From contig CALOCZ010000068.1 of assembly GCA_942491935.1 (NCBI GenBank), positions 124,001 to 188,000 on the forward strand: a DNA stretch of 64,000 nt, read 5' to 3'. Below are positions 47,029 through 56,394 of this stretch, piece after piece. A program made the position numbers and the translations under genes. The stretch is from JAGTVG01 sp942491935 (GTDB lineage Bacteria > Bacteroidota > Bacteroidia > Cytophagales > Cyclobacteriaceae). The notes beneath the pieces were generated by a model. The model worked only from the letters and a program-made list of their open reading frames with translations. It was not told where the DNA came from and did not search any database. Every line of letters starts with the position of its first letter. The first letter of the stretch is position 1.

Positions 47029-48172
47029 AGGTATTGGTATTATTCGATTATCCTCCTTCACCCGGAGGGCTCGCTACTCAGGGAGATCTACTATACAAGG
47101 GGCTTCTTGAAATGGGTGTCGACGCCCATGCTGTTCATTTTGAATCGGCACAGGAGAAGGAATGGTACTATCGCTGGTTTGAACCGGATGTTGTGGTTGG
47201 GGTCGGTTATTGGGGCCACACACCTCATTTGGTACTTCATCCTCAGCGTTATGGCGTGCAGGCGGTACCATGGCTGGTTGCCGATGGTTATATTGCCAAC
47301 TACCAGGAGGTTTTGAATGCGCTTCCCTCTTATTCTGGTAACCTCAAATTGGGTAAAGGAGATGTATGTCCGCGATGGGATCAATGGTGATAATAATTGA
47401 AGTGTTACCTGTTGGTTGCGATACTGATTCTTTTATCCCCCTTGCAATAAGGACGATCCTAAAATATTGGCGGTTCGTGAAGCACTGGGTATTTCACCCG
47501 ATCAGTTAATGATTCTCACTGTTGGTGGCGATGCTGCCTCAAAAGGCGCACAGGAGGTAATGCAGGCCCTTGCTATTAATTGATACCAAAGCACCCGATT
47601 GGAAATATATATGCAAGGTTTGGCCACAACCACGAACCAAAGCTCAAAACCTACTGGACCTTGAAATGGCTTCACAATTGGGTATCGAAAAGAATGTCCT
47701 ATATACCACCAATACTATTTCAAGAAAATTCATGCCATACCTGGTGGGAGCATGCGATATATACGCGGCTCCATCCCGCCTTGAAGGCTTTGGAATGCCA
47801 CAAGTGGAAGCTGGTGCATGTGAAAAACCGGTTATAGGAATTAAGGCCATGGGAATGTTGGATACACTTATACATGGCGAAACTGCCTTCCTGGCAAAGA
47901 TTGCACAGAAAATTGTAGTAAACGAAGTAACACTTGGGGATGAATCTGGCTTTGAAGATAAACAAAGAGTGGTATTTGAAGTACCCCGGATAGTGGATTA
48001 CCGTGCAAATGTGAATGATATTGCCAGGTATTTATTGATTCTTATGAATGATGCAGCATTTGCGAAAAAAATGGGTAAAGCAGGCAGGGAACGTGTAGTG
48101 AAAAATTTTGACTACCGTGTTGTTGCAAAACGTTTTGTTCAGATAATGAATGATAAATTAGGTATAAGGTAA
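47025..48172 (+). pseudogene. GT4-family glycosyltransferase, frameshifted
   Basis: Frame 1 (MKVLVLFDYPPSPGGLATQGDLLYKGLLEMGVDAHAVHF) carries the GT4 N-terminal Rossmann domain. Another frame gives SNWVKEMYVRDGINGDNIEVLPVGCDTDSF, then DDPKILAVREALGISPDQLMILTVGGDAASKGAQEVMQAL. The last frame holds the nucleotide-sugar site SRLEGFGMPQVEAGACEKP (E-x7-E) and runs intact to the end. About three or four indels around 47330-47580 break it. It would transfer a sugar from a nucleotide donor in the cytoplasm. Coupled to the PIG-L gene and followed after 16 bp by the glycosidase-like gene. Confidence 0.75.
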
Positions 48173-48188
48173 TTTGTAAATTATTTAA

Positions 48189-49391
48189 ATGCAAACAATA
48201 AACTGGAAAGAAATAGAAAAGGCGAAGAAAGCTGCCCTCGAGGTATTGATTCATAATGCACACGGACCATATCATGGACTGCCGAGGACTGCAGGGTGGG
48301 GATATCCTGAACCCTATACAAGGGATTTGATGTTTTCAATTTTTGGGATTGCTGTTTCAGACAATCAGAACCTCATAGAGAGCATGAGAAAAGTACTGGA
48401 AACATTGGCAATAAATCAGACAGAACATGGTCATATCACTTCACTGGTGCACGACAAGTGAAATCGGGGGGCAAGTGATACCACTCCATTGTTTTTGCTG
48501 GCTGTTGGCATTTTCAGAAAAATAACGGGTGAATCATAGACTTTTTTAATGAAGCAGTTGAAAAAGCCTTGACATGGATGGAGTATCAAAGTCCATCAGA
48601 CAGGTACCTGGTTGCTCAGCAACCAACAAGTGATTGGCGCGATGAACAATGGGTGACTGGATATGGTCTGTATGTAAATACTTTTACTTATAGCTATCTC
48701 AGGCTTGGAGCAGAATGAAAGAGCAGATAAGATGCTTCAACGATATGCCATGGCAGGTTTACCATTACCGGCGGAGAGATGCACCATCATGTACACGAAG
48801 GTCTTGTGGTTAAATATAAACCTTATTATGCTTTCTGGTCCTATAAAATTTATAGCAGTGAACGATTTGACCTGCTCGGTAACAGTCTTGCCATTCTCTC
48901 CGGATTAGCATCACATTCCCGGGCTGAAGAAATGGTTTCATGGATCGAGGAAACGTGTGCAAACATGAAAAAAAGAAATGAATTGGCAGTTGACCTGCCA
49001 CCAAATTTCTTCCCCTTCATAAAACCTGAAGATCCGGACTGGCATGAGAGATATTCGTTATATAACAATCCAGGGGAATATCATAATGGTGGTATTTGGC
49101 CTTTCATATGTGGATTTTATGTGGCAGCCCTGGTTACAGTTAAAAGATATAGACTCGCTGTAAAAAAACTCCTGACGCTTACCCATATCTTAAAATCTTC
49201 TAACTCTGGCAAAGTTGACTTTTGGATTTAACGAATGGATAAAAGCCCAGGATGGTAAACCCATGGGTCAGGACTGGCAAACCTGGAGTGCTGCCCTTTA
49301 TCTATATGCCGCAAAATGTGTAGAAGAAAGAAAAACACCTATTTTTGACGAGATACGTAGGCAGCCAACTGAACCTAAATTGGAAGATTAG
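48189..49391 (+). pseudogene. (alpha/alpha)6-barrel glycosidase-like protein, frameshifted
   Basis: The joined frames give about 400 residues resembling amylo-alpha-1,6-glucosidase/GH100-type helical barrels: RTAGWGYPEPYTRDLMFSIFG, then NRGASDTTPLFLLAVGIFRK, then PTSDWRDEQWVTGYGLYVNTF, then GEYHNGGIWPFICGFYVAAL, then FNEWIKAQDGKPMGQDWQTWSAALYLYAAK. The acidic residues of YTRD and SDTTP and the YHNGGIWP motif are kept. Breaks lie near 48460 (a TGA in VHDK-stop-NRGASDT), 48535, 48715-48775 and 49215. Cytoplasmic by lack of signal. Substrate not known; part of the GT/PIG-L unit. Confidence 0.65.
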
Positions 49392-49519
49392 TACAATACT
49401 TGTAACAAATCAAGTACCTGGTAGAGTGACTATGATTTTCACTGGTTTAATAATTCATAATTGTTATGGGAACACATTTATACTCAAGTTTACATTTGCG
49501 CATTTTTTATAAAATGCAA

Positions 49520-49581
49520 GAATCATGTAAATCTTATAATTAATTGCGTAATGGTTCAACAGATATTTGAATCTATTTTTG
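49520..49581 (+). promoter_or_regulatory. Tandem operator and promoter, site c (uspA)
   Basis: GAATCATGTAA (49520-49530) and TAATTGCGTAA (49541-49551), 21 bp apart. TATTTTTG, a perfect TAnnTTTG, starts at 49574, 23 nt past the second half-site and 47 bp before the uspA ATG. Confidence 0.75.
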
Positions 49582-49620
49582 TAATTAATATATCTTTTCT
49601 TACTACAATAGGGTAATATT

Positions 49621-50091
49621 ATGAAAAAAGTGTTGATTGCTCTGGATTACGATCCTACTGCACAAAAAATTGCAGAGCAAGGATTCAAGTTGGCCAAAGC
49701 CATGGGTGCGGAGGTTGTATTATTGCATGTAATATCAGATCCGGTTTATTATACTTCCAGGGAGTATTCTCCGATCATGGGGTTTGACGGATACTTGGAA
49801 ATGGGTCCAATGTTATTGGAAAGTATTGATGGATTAAAAAAAGCATCTCAGAAATTTCTCAACAAGTCAAAACAACACTTGGGTGATGAATCTATTCATA
49901 CCCTGGTGAAAGAGGGCGATTTTGGTGAAACTATATTGAATACTGCAAAGGAAGTACATGCAGATACTATAGTAATAGGCTCTCATAGCCGGAAATGGTT
50001 GGAAAATATTGTTATGGGAAGTGTGACGGAAAAAATTTTGCACCACACAACCATACCCCTATTCATCATTCCAACCAAAAAACACAGCTAA
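49621..50091 (+). CDS. Universal stress protein (UspA family)
   Basis: A single-domain, 156-residue Usp fold: KVLIALDYDPTAQKIAEQGFKLAKAMGAEVVLLHVI at the start, and DTIVIGSHSRKWLENIVMGSVTEKILHHTTIPLFIIP at the end. The last part matches the ATP-binding G-x2-G-x9-G(S) region only loosely (GSHSRKWLENIVMGS), so nucleotide binding is uncertain. Usp proteins rise in stasis, oxygen limitation and other stress. Its promoter carries tandem operator c. Confidence 0.92.
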   Translation: MKKVLIALDYDPTAQKIAEQGFKLAKAMGAEVVLLHVISDPVYYTSREYSPIMGFDGYLEMGPMLLESIDGLKKASQKFLNKSKQHLGDESIHTLVKEGDFGETILNTAKEVHADTIVIGSHSRKWLENIVMGSVTEKILHHTTIPLFIIPTKKHS

Positions 50092-50211
50092 CGGAAACAT
50101 ATCTTCCAATTAATATTAAGGATCAAGTGCCACCCTGGTAAATATAAAGTAAATTACTAAAGAATATAAAGTCATCCATATTCAAGAATTTTAGCCTTTT
50201 TTCATATTTCT

Positions 50212-50509
50212 TTAAATTGCTAAAGAATCCAGGTTTATATCTGTGAACATTCGTGTAGGAGAAGCTGCCTCATACAATGATCCATCTTTGTTGTTATAAT
50301 AAAGGTGATTCTTTGCCCGTCCCAAGGGGTAGGCTGAATATGAGAATACATGAATCGCTTTAAAGAAAAAGGGAAATCATTGCTTGCCCATGTTATAAAA
50401 TGTATTTATCGTCAAGGTCTATTTTGTCTTCTGAATCCTTTTAACCTGATATTTCAATCGGCATCGGAATAAGTGTGAATGCTGCCAGTACTAAAATTGA
50501 TTTTTTCAT
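50212..50509 (-). pseudogene. Degraded small secreted protein
   Basis: On the minus strand ATG 50509 starts a signal peptide (MKKSILVLAAFTLIPMPIEISG), then TAA. Other frames continue KDSEDKIDLDDKYIL and AIHVFSYSAYPLGRAKNHLYYNNKDGSLYEAASPTRMFTDINLDSLAI, ending with TAA at 50212-50214. At least two indels break it. I do not know the family. Its promoter carries tandem operator d in the same geometry as uspA. Confidence 0.5.
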
Positions 50510-50555
50510 ATCCATTATGTTAGATTGGATTACATATTAATATTCAATTACCTAA

Positions 50556-50622
50556 CAAAGATGGAATCACTCACGTTATGATGTTTTACACATTTATGTG
50601 AATAACTTACACATTTCACACA
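50556..50622 (-). promoter_or_regulatory. Tandem operator and promoter, site d
   Basis: On the minus strand: first half-site GAAATGTGTAA (50617-50607, preceded by TGTGT), second TAAATGTGTAA (50596-50586), 21 bp apart. CATCTTTG starts at 50563, 23 nt beyond, and resembles TAnnTTTG. The degraded gene starts at 50509. Confidence 0.7.
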
Positions 50623-50798
50623 TTTCCCAGGCTGTACTTACACTTTTGCTTCAGCGGTTTACAAAAGGAAGGAGAAGGGCCGGTTACTTTTTTGAATTGG
50701 CTTTTTAGCGTTGGCCTTATGTCTCTAAAATTAATTCATATACTAAAGATATAATCCCGACTATTAAGTGTACCTTCATTTATAATTTAATTAATATT

Positions 50799-50990
50799 AT
50801 GAATAAAGGAATAGTAAAATTTTACAATTATTCTAGAGGTTTCGGATTCATTAAAGATGCAGAATCACCGAAAGAATACTTCGTTCATTCCTCTGGATTA
50901 AAAGATAATATCAAGGAAAATGATGAGGTAACTTTCGATTTGGAAACAGGGAAAAAAGGATTAAATGCTGTAAATGTTAAACTAGCTTAG
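50799..50990 (+). CDS. Cold-shock domain protein (CspA family)
   Basis: 63 residues, one cold-shock domain: GIVKFYNYSRGFGFIKD (RNP1 GFGFI) and EYFVHSSGL (RNP2 FVHSS), ending VTFDLETGKKGLNAVNVKLA. It would bind single-stranded RNA or DNA. No tandem operator was found before it. A terminator follows. Confidence 0.95.
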   Translation: MNKGIVKFYNYSRGFGFIKDAESPKEYFVHSSGLKDNIKENDEVTFDLETGKKGLNAVNVKLA

Positions 50991-51021
50991 TTATTATTAT
51001 AAAAAAGTTAAAAAATTCTTG

Positions 51022-51046
51022 GCCTTGTTTTAAGTAAGGCTTTTTT
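51022..51046 (+). terminator. Terminator after the cold-shock gene
   Basis: GCCTT (51022-51026) pairs with AAGGC (51036-51040), followed by TTTTTT. Confidence 0.8.
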
Positions 51047-51155
51047 GTTTTGATCACTCAATTTACTCAAAAGCGAATGGAAATATTAGCTTATACAAGC
51101 TTTTGAAACCATTATCAATCATATTAATATTTTATTATACCCTATATTCCACTGG

Positions 51156-52166
51156 TCATATATTTAGAATCTTATCATAAACCTCCAGATAAGCTTCAAT
51201 CATTTTAAGCCGGCTAAATCTTGATGTAGCCCATTCCCTGCAATATTTCCTGTTTATTGACTTAATGTTACCTATCATCTCGACAGCTTCATCAATTGTA
51301 TCTACCAGAAACCCCGTCTTCCCATTAAGAATGATTTCAGGCATTGAACCCCTGTTAAATGCAATAACCGGAGTACCGCAAAACATGGCTTCTACCACAC
51401 TCAGGCCAAAAGGTTCTTCAAAACTAATCGGATGTAATAGGGCAAAAGCGCCACCTAAAAGCTTATTCCGTTCATCTGGGCCTGAATTGCCTACATAAAC
51501 GATATCATTATCATTGATAAATGGCTTAACCTTTAAATCAAAGTATTCCTGATCCTGAATTAAACCAGAAATGATGAGCTTTCTCTTTGATTTCTTAGCA
51601 ATTTGGATGGACTCATACACCCCCTTTTCCGAATGAATCCTGCCGAAAAAGAGTAGATAATCTACTGAACTCGAATTGAATGTAAATTCATTAGTATTAA
51701 CACCGTTGTAAACAGTTGCTATGTAGTCGAGTTCAGAGCTCCGATCGGAATTGCTTATAGAAACGTAATAACCAGTGTTGTTATATTTTTTATATACCGG
51801 AAGAATTTTTGGAGAAGAAAAACCATGGATCGTAGTCACCATGGGTGTTTTTGTCAAGCGAGAATAACTTAAAGGGAGAAAATCATAATTGTTGTGGATT
51901 AGGTCGAATTGATCTGCCTGCTCCATCATATGGCTAATATGCAGACACTCCCATACTTTTGGATCAAGTTTTGAATATTCAGCATAAGGCTGTTCACAAA
52001 TGTATTCTAGTTTACCTCGGGTGACAGAGTCGCCGGTGGCAAACAATGTTACGTCAATGCCCTGTTCAACCATTCCCTCAGCAATATTAGATGATATTTG
52101 TTCCCAGGGGCCATATTTTCGTGGAGGCGTTCGCCAGGCAATAGATGAGAGTATTGCGATTTTCAT
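51156..52166 (-). CDS. GT4-family glycosyltransferase
   Basis: A 336-residue GT-B enzyme. The N-terminus reads KIAILSSIAWRTPPRKYGPWEQISSNIAEGMVEQGIDVTLFATGDS; the C-terminal donor site is SFEEPFGLSVVEAMFCGTPVIAFNRGSMPEI (E-x7-E) with FGRIHSEKG before it. No signal peptide. It is the last gene of a minus-strand unit with GH130 (80 bp upstream) and the GT4 fusion. Confidence 0.92.
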   Translation of the reverse strand: MKIAILSSIAWRTPPRKYGPWEQISSNIAEGMVEQGIDVTLFATGDSVTRGKLEYICEQPYAEYSKLDPKVWECLHISHMMEQADQFDLIHNNYDFLPLSYSRLTKTPMVTTIHGFSSPKILPVYKKYNNTGYYVSISNSDRSSELDYIATVYNGVNTNEFTFNSSSVDYLLFFGRIHSEKGVYESIQIAKKSKRKLIISGLIQDQEYFDLKVKPFINDNDIVYVGNSGPDERNKLLGGAFALLHPISFEEPFGLSVVEAMFCGTPVIAFNRGSMPEIILNGKTGFLVDTIDEAVEMIGNIKSINRKYCREWATSRFSRLKMIEAYLEVYDKILNI

Positions 52167-52245
52167 AATCTATATATTTCAATATGAAGCTAATTATACC
52201 TCTGAATTTATTGGATGAAAACTATGCTCAGTCTGACCAGAATAT

Positions 52246-53172
52246 TTATATTGGTTGCCGTGAATTGTTAATACAGTGGTCAACAAGATCATTCAATTTG
52301 GCTGTACCAACACACATCACTTTATCCGCACCACCCCAATATATTTTAATGCTTCCATCGCTTTCCGGAACAGCGCCACAGGTGAACACTACGTTATGGA
52401 CATATCCTGTAATTTCATAATATTCTTCGGGTTGAAGAATCCATTCATCGCCAACAGCAATAATTTTTGAAGGATCTTCCAAATCGTGCAATGCCACTCC
52501 CAATCTATAAACACTTCCATCCATCGTTGGAAACACACCGTGATAGATGTTTAGCCAACCATGGGATGTTTTAATAGGGGGTGCTCCGGGACCTATCTTC
52601 ATCTCATCCCAATGGTATTGTAATGGTTTCATTATTAGTTTCGATTCGCCCCAATACTTTAGATCTGGAGAATATGATATCCAGATTGACCAGGGGGATA
52701 TTTCAGAATGAGGGCGGTCAAGTCTTGCATATAAACCTCCAATTTTTTCAGGAAAAATTACAACATTTCGGTAGTCGGCTTCGGTTATTAATGAAAATCT
52801 TTCGACAGACTTGAAATCTTTTGTTTTTGCCAGTCCGATGCGCACGCCGTGCTTGGAATAAGCGCTATATGTAATTAGAAATTCATCATCTAAAAAAACT
52901 ATGCGTGGGTCTTCTATGCCATAGGCTTCATATTCTGCAAAGATGTGTTCAGTTGCAGGCTCCATAAAAGGTTTGTCGTCAGCTATAAAATGGTATCCAT
53001 CGTTGCTTTCTGCCTTTCCAAGTATACTTCTTCCATTCATTTTATGCGAGCGAAATATCATAACATATTTTCCCTGAAATTTTATTACAGCAGCATTGTG
53101 TACTGTTGCAACAGGGTAAGGAATATCCTCTTTTGTGAGGATTGGATTATTATGATACCTGCTTATTAACAT
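52246..53172 (-). CDS. GH130 beta-mannoside phosphorylase-like protein (short form)
   Basis: 308 residues, one five-bladed propeller. The catalytic aspartate is D88 in G-I-E-D-P-R (85-90). PYPVATVHNAAVIKFQGKYVMIFRS opens the domain, and FTCGAVPESDGSIKIYWGGADKVMCVGTA closes it; the pattern is that of mannooligosaccharide phosphorylases. Cytoplasmic. It sits between two GT4 genes on the minus strand and is intact. Confidence 0.92.
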   Translation of the reverse strand: MLISRYHNNPILTKEDIPYPVATVHNAAVIKFQGKYVMIFRSHKMNGRSILGKAESNDGYHFIADDKPFMEPATEHIFAEYEAYGIEDPRIVFLDDEFLITYSAYSKHGVRIGLAKTKDFKSVERFSLITEADYRNVVIFPEKIGGLYARLDRPHSEISPWSIWISYSPDLKYWGESKLIMKPLQYHWDEMKIGPGAPPIKTSHGWLNIYHGVFPTMDGSVYRLGVALHDLEDPSKIIAVGDEWILQPEEYYEITGYVHNVVFTCGAVPESDGSIKIYWGGADKVMCVGTAKLNDLVDHCINNSRQPI

Positions 53173-53251
53173 TGCTTTTATCTTATTTGAAGGAAATAAT
53201 AGTGGTTATCTCAGCCACTATCTCTATTGCTTGCTTTTTTAATGGCAAGTT

Positions 53252-55499
53252 TTAGACACTAATTAAATCAGATTTATGAAATTCTTCATAAGCCTGCAAA
53301 ACAGTTAAATGAGAAATTAAATAAGCAAGAGAACTTTCCGCTCCCTGATTACGATTTACACCATAATTCTCAAACCCATCACAACATCCTTTGGTTTCAA
53401 AATCATACAGGCTCATCCGCAAATCATTTTCTCCTAAAAACCATAAGAATGAATTATATAACTTAATAAGGTAGTCTTTGTTTTTTGTTAGATGATAAGC
53501 CTGGTGATACATTAAAACCATAGCCATGGCATCAATGGGTTGTTGTGCAAAAATGGAACGCTCCTCCTCCTTTTTATACCATTTTTCATTTCCAATAATC
53601 GACAAGTAGTTATCTTTAAGGGTATGGCCCGACAGAAAATTCATGCTTGCGATCGCGATTTTTGTTATTTTATCATCGTTAAGTATTTCTGCTGAATGCA
53701 AAAGTGCCAGTGGCAAAATGCCATTATCATAGGCAAGTAAGGATTCAAACCATTTCCAATCAGGTGCTTCGTTTTCATGATAGTGATTAATTAAGTTTTG
53801 CGCAAGGTTTCGCAATCTTTCTGTCATTGAATCATCTGATGGATTACTTTTCACGTAATAGCTTATTCCGATCATGGTATTGGCAATACTCCTGATGGAC
53901 ATCAGTTTTTCAAAATTAGGAGAAGCGTTAAAAAAAATTAGTTTTCCTGTTTGGTAATAGGCGTCGTTAGGTGCATTCCCTAACAAATATCCTAAAGCCC
54001 AAATGGTTCTTCCAAAAGAATCTTCGGAGCCAATCTCGTCCAAGAAGTTTCTGCTAAAGCTAAGAAAATTCCTAAAAGTTCCATCTGCATTTTGCATATA
54101 ATGAATATAGCTCAAATAAATGGGTGATAATTCTAGTGCACTCCGGTCTTTCTTTTGTCGGTATGCCATGAGCACCATAAGCAAAGCCCTTGCATTATCA
54201 TCCAGGCAATAGCCTTCTTTTAAATTAGGTATACCAAATTTTGCATGTTGAATGATGCCTGTATCGTCTGTTAGGCGCTTTATATGAGCTAGAGAAAATT
54301 GCGGAAGAATCAGGAGGTCAAGTTCAGTATCTTTTTTTACAATAACAGTTAGCTCTTTCTTCAGTATATTTTTAATGAGTTTGACATACTTCTGACCTAT
54401 TTTCGGCCATGTAATTTTCCGGCCATAATCATACGCTTTTCTTTTAAGTTCATTTAGTTCAATAGGTTTATCCAAAAGTTCTGTTAATGTGGAAGTGAGA
54501 CTGTCTGAATCATTAAAATCGAATAATCTTCCCCTTCCTTCAGATAATAATTCTTCAGCATGCCAATATGGAGTGGAAATAACAGCTGAACCAACTCCAA
54601 CAGCATATGAGAGTGTTCCGCTGGTAATTTGGGCTTCATTCAAGTAAGGTGTTATATAAATATCGGCTGCACACAAGTATTTAAATAAGTATTGTTCGTC
54701 AACAAACTCATTAAGAAACACGACATTGTTTTCAAGCCGCAGGCTCTTAACCAGACGTATTAGAAATATCCGGTATTCTTCACCAGAATGCCGCAACACA
54801 TTGGGATGGGTTTTGCCTAATACGATATATATAACGTCCGGGTGTTTTTTAACAACCTTCGGCAATGCTTTTATTACTGTCTCGATTCCTTTATTGCGTC
54901 CGATAAATCCAAAAGTTAGTAATACTTTCTTTGACTCTAATTTGAATTCCTTTTTTGATGACGCTTGTTCAAAACGAATGTCAGGTACACCATGTTCAAT
55001 AAAAACAATTTTATCTTCAGGAACTTTATAAATATTTATCAGGAACTCAATAGCTTTATGACTCATCACAACTATTTTATGAGCCATTTTACATATCTCC
55101 CTTAAAATTGCCTTTTCGTTATAGGAGGGGTCTTTAAGTATAGTATGTAGTGTCACGACAATCGGCACTTCCAGTCTATGCAACAAAGGCAGAATATAAA
55201 CACCGCTTTGGCCACCGAATATCCCAAATTCATGTTCAAGTATACACAGATCAACACCACTTAAGTTAATAAACTCGACCGCTTGCAGATAATCTTCCTG
55301 CTGTTCTTGCCTGATTGTCAGTTTTACTTCTTCAGGATATTCATATGTAAGGTTATTGTCATTTAATGCGACAACAAAACACTTATGTTTAGACTCCTCC
55401 TTTTGAGTGCTAATTAATATTGAATCAAACAGATTTTTTAGTGAAGGTGCCAATTCCGCATTCCCTCGGTGGGTAAGTACCAATTAAAGCCAGTTTCAT
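53252..55499 (-). CDS. GT4 glycosyltransferase fused to a helical glycosidase-like domain; one homopolymer frameshift
   Basis: The true start is ATG 55499 (MKLALIGTYPPRECGIGTFTKNLFDS); a run of six A on the coding strand (T6 at 55434-55439) shifts the frame after TFTK, and with five A the 748-residue frame is open. Residues 1-375 form a GT4 enzyme (LTFGFIGRNKGIETVIKAL; NEAQITSGTLSYAVGVGSAVIS). Residues about 385-745 are all-helical with TGIIQHAKFGIPNLKEGYCLDDNARALL and FGRTIWALGY, like an (alpha/alpha)6-barrel. Such a fusion could make and trim the same glycan. First gene of the minus-strand GT/GH130/GT unit. Confidence 0.85.
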
Positions 55500-55535
55500 A
55501 CCTTTTAATCATTTAGTGAAGTGAGTACATCCACA

Positions 55536-55565
55536 CAATCAAAAAACTGATTCTTTTTTTGATTG
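55536..55565 (-). terminator. Terminator hairpin
   Basis: An 11-bp inverted repeat, CAATCAAAAAA with TTTTTTTGATTG, lies just downstream of the small basic gene on the minus strand and before the GT fusion start. Confidence 0.6.
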
Positions 55566-55601
55566 TCAGAACAAAGAACTACTGCTAATGTCTAAACCAG
55601 G

Positions 55602-55724
55602 CTAAAAATTGCTTTCGCTGTCTTTTTCTTTACGTTTGGCTGCCTTTGCAGCTCTTTTCTCCTTCAGGTTTTTAACTGGTGCTTTTTTGGTGTTTTTTCT
55701 TTTTACACTTTTTTCTTTTGTCAT
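55602..55724 (-). CDS. Small lysine-rich protein
   Basis: 40 residues from ATG 55724: MTKEKSVKRKNTKKAPVKNL followed by KEKRAAKAAKRKEKDSESNF. Very basic, no hydrophobic segment. Short lysine-rich proteins of this type recur in Bacteroidota, probably nucleic-acid binding; function unknown. Confidence 0.6.
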   Translation of the reverse strand: MTKEKSVKRKNTKKAPVKNLKEKRAAKAAKRKEKDSESNF

Positions 55725-55928
55725 GATTTTAGTTTTTAGAATTGTAATATAGAATTTGAGGTTTCAGAGAAACCAATTTTTACATTTACTTTAATATTCA
55801 AATAGATGAATTCATTGGCTTGTTGTTCGATTTTTACAGTTAGCTCCATTAGCTGTCTTTTATGCGCTCTCTATTGATACTAGAATTTTAATGATCAAAT
55901 TCAATGATAATCATTTCAGCTACTTCCT

Positions 55929-56279
55929 TTATATGGGGCTTTCCTCGTACCCGCTTTTTATAATTGTGGATATCATTTTAAATCTTTCATTGGCTCTGAC
56001 TGAATTGGAGGTATGGGCAGGTATTATAATCGCCTGACCAATATGAATCAAATTAGATCTCCCATCGATAATCACTTCCGCTTTGCCTTCGATAATCTGT
56101 ATAAAGGTGTCGAATGGAGAGATTTTTTCAGCTAAAACTTCTCCGGTATCAATGGCCATAACGCTTACGTTTCCGGTTGTTTTTCGGATCATGGTTTTTG
56201 TAACGACCGAGTTCGGGACATATTCAATTATTTCAATCAGAATGTGGGCTTTCGATTTTTCTATTTCAGTAGTTTGCAT
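55929..56279 (-). CDS. Small cupin-domain protein
   Basis: 116 residues, one cupin beta-barrel: TGEVLAEKISPFDTFIQIIEGKAEVIIDGRSNLIHIGQAIIIPAHTSNSVRANERFKMISTII. The first metal motif is reduced (no HxH), and PAHTSN keeps one histidine, so metal binding is uncertain. Under tandem operator e. Confidence 0.85.
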   Translation of the reverse strand: MQTTEIEKSKAHILIEIIEYVPNSVVTKTMIRKTTGNVSVMAIDTGEVLAEKISPFDTFIQIIEGKAEVIIDGRSNLIHIGQAIIIPAHTSNSVRANERFKMISTIIKSGYEESPI

Positions 56280-56305
56280 GAGTTTTCCCTCGGGATTAAC
56301 TTCTG

Positions 56306-56372
56306 TAAAGATACCTTATGTGATTTGCGGAAGTGTTATACAATAAAAAGGATTACTTACATCATTCCCACA
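56306..56372 (-). promoter_or_regulatory. Tandem operator and promoter, site e (cupin)
   Basis: On the minus strand: GAATGATGTAA (56367-56357, preceded by TGTGG), then TTATTGTATAA (56346-56336), 21 bp apart. TATCTTTA starts at 56313, 23 nt beyond, 27 bp before the cupin start. Confidence 0.7.
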
Positions 56373-56394
56373 TTTAAGGATGATTATAAGAAAT

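Noticed and set aside
53198..53221. ATAGTGG/CCACTAT inverted repeat as a terminator
   Set aside because: The stem is only 7 bp and no U-run follows on either strand.
55500..55540. Operator upstream of the GT fusion gene (TGTGTGGATGTAC on the minus strand)
   Set aside because: It lacks three bases of the half-site and has no partner or -7 element at the conserved distance.
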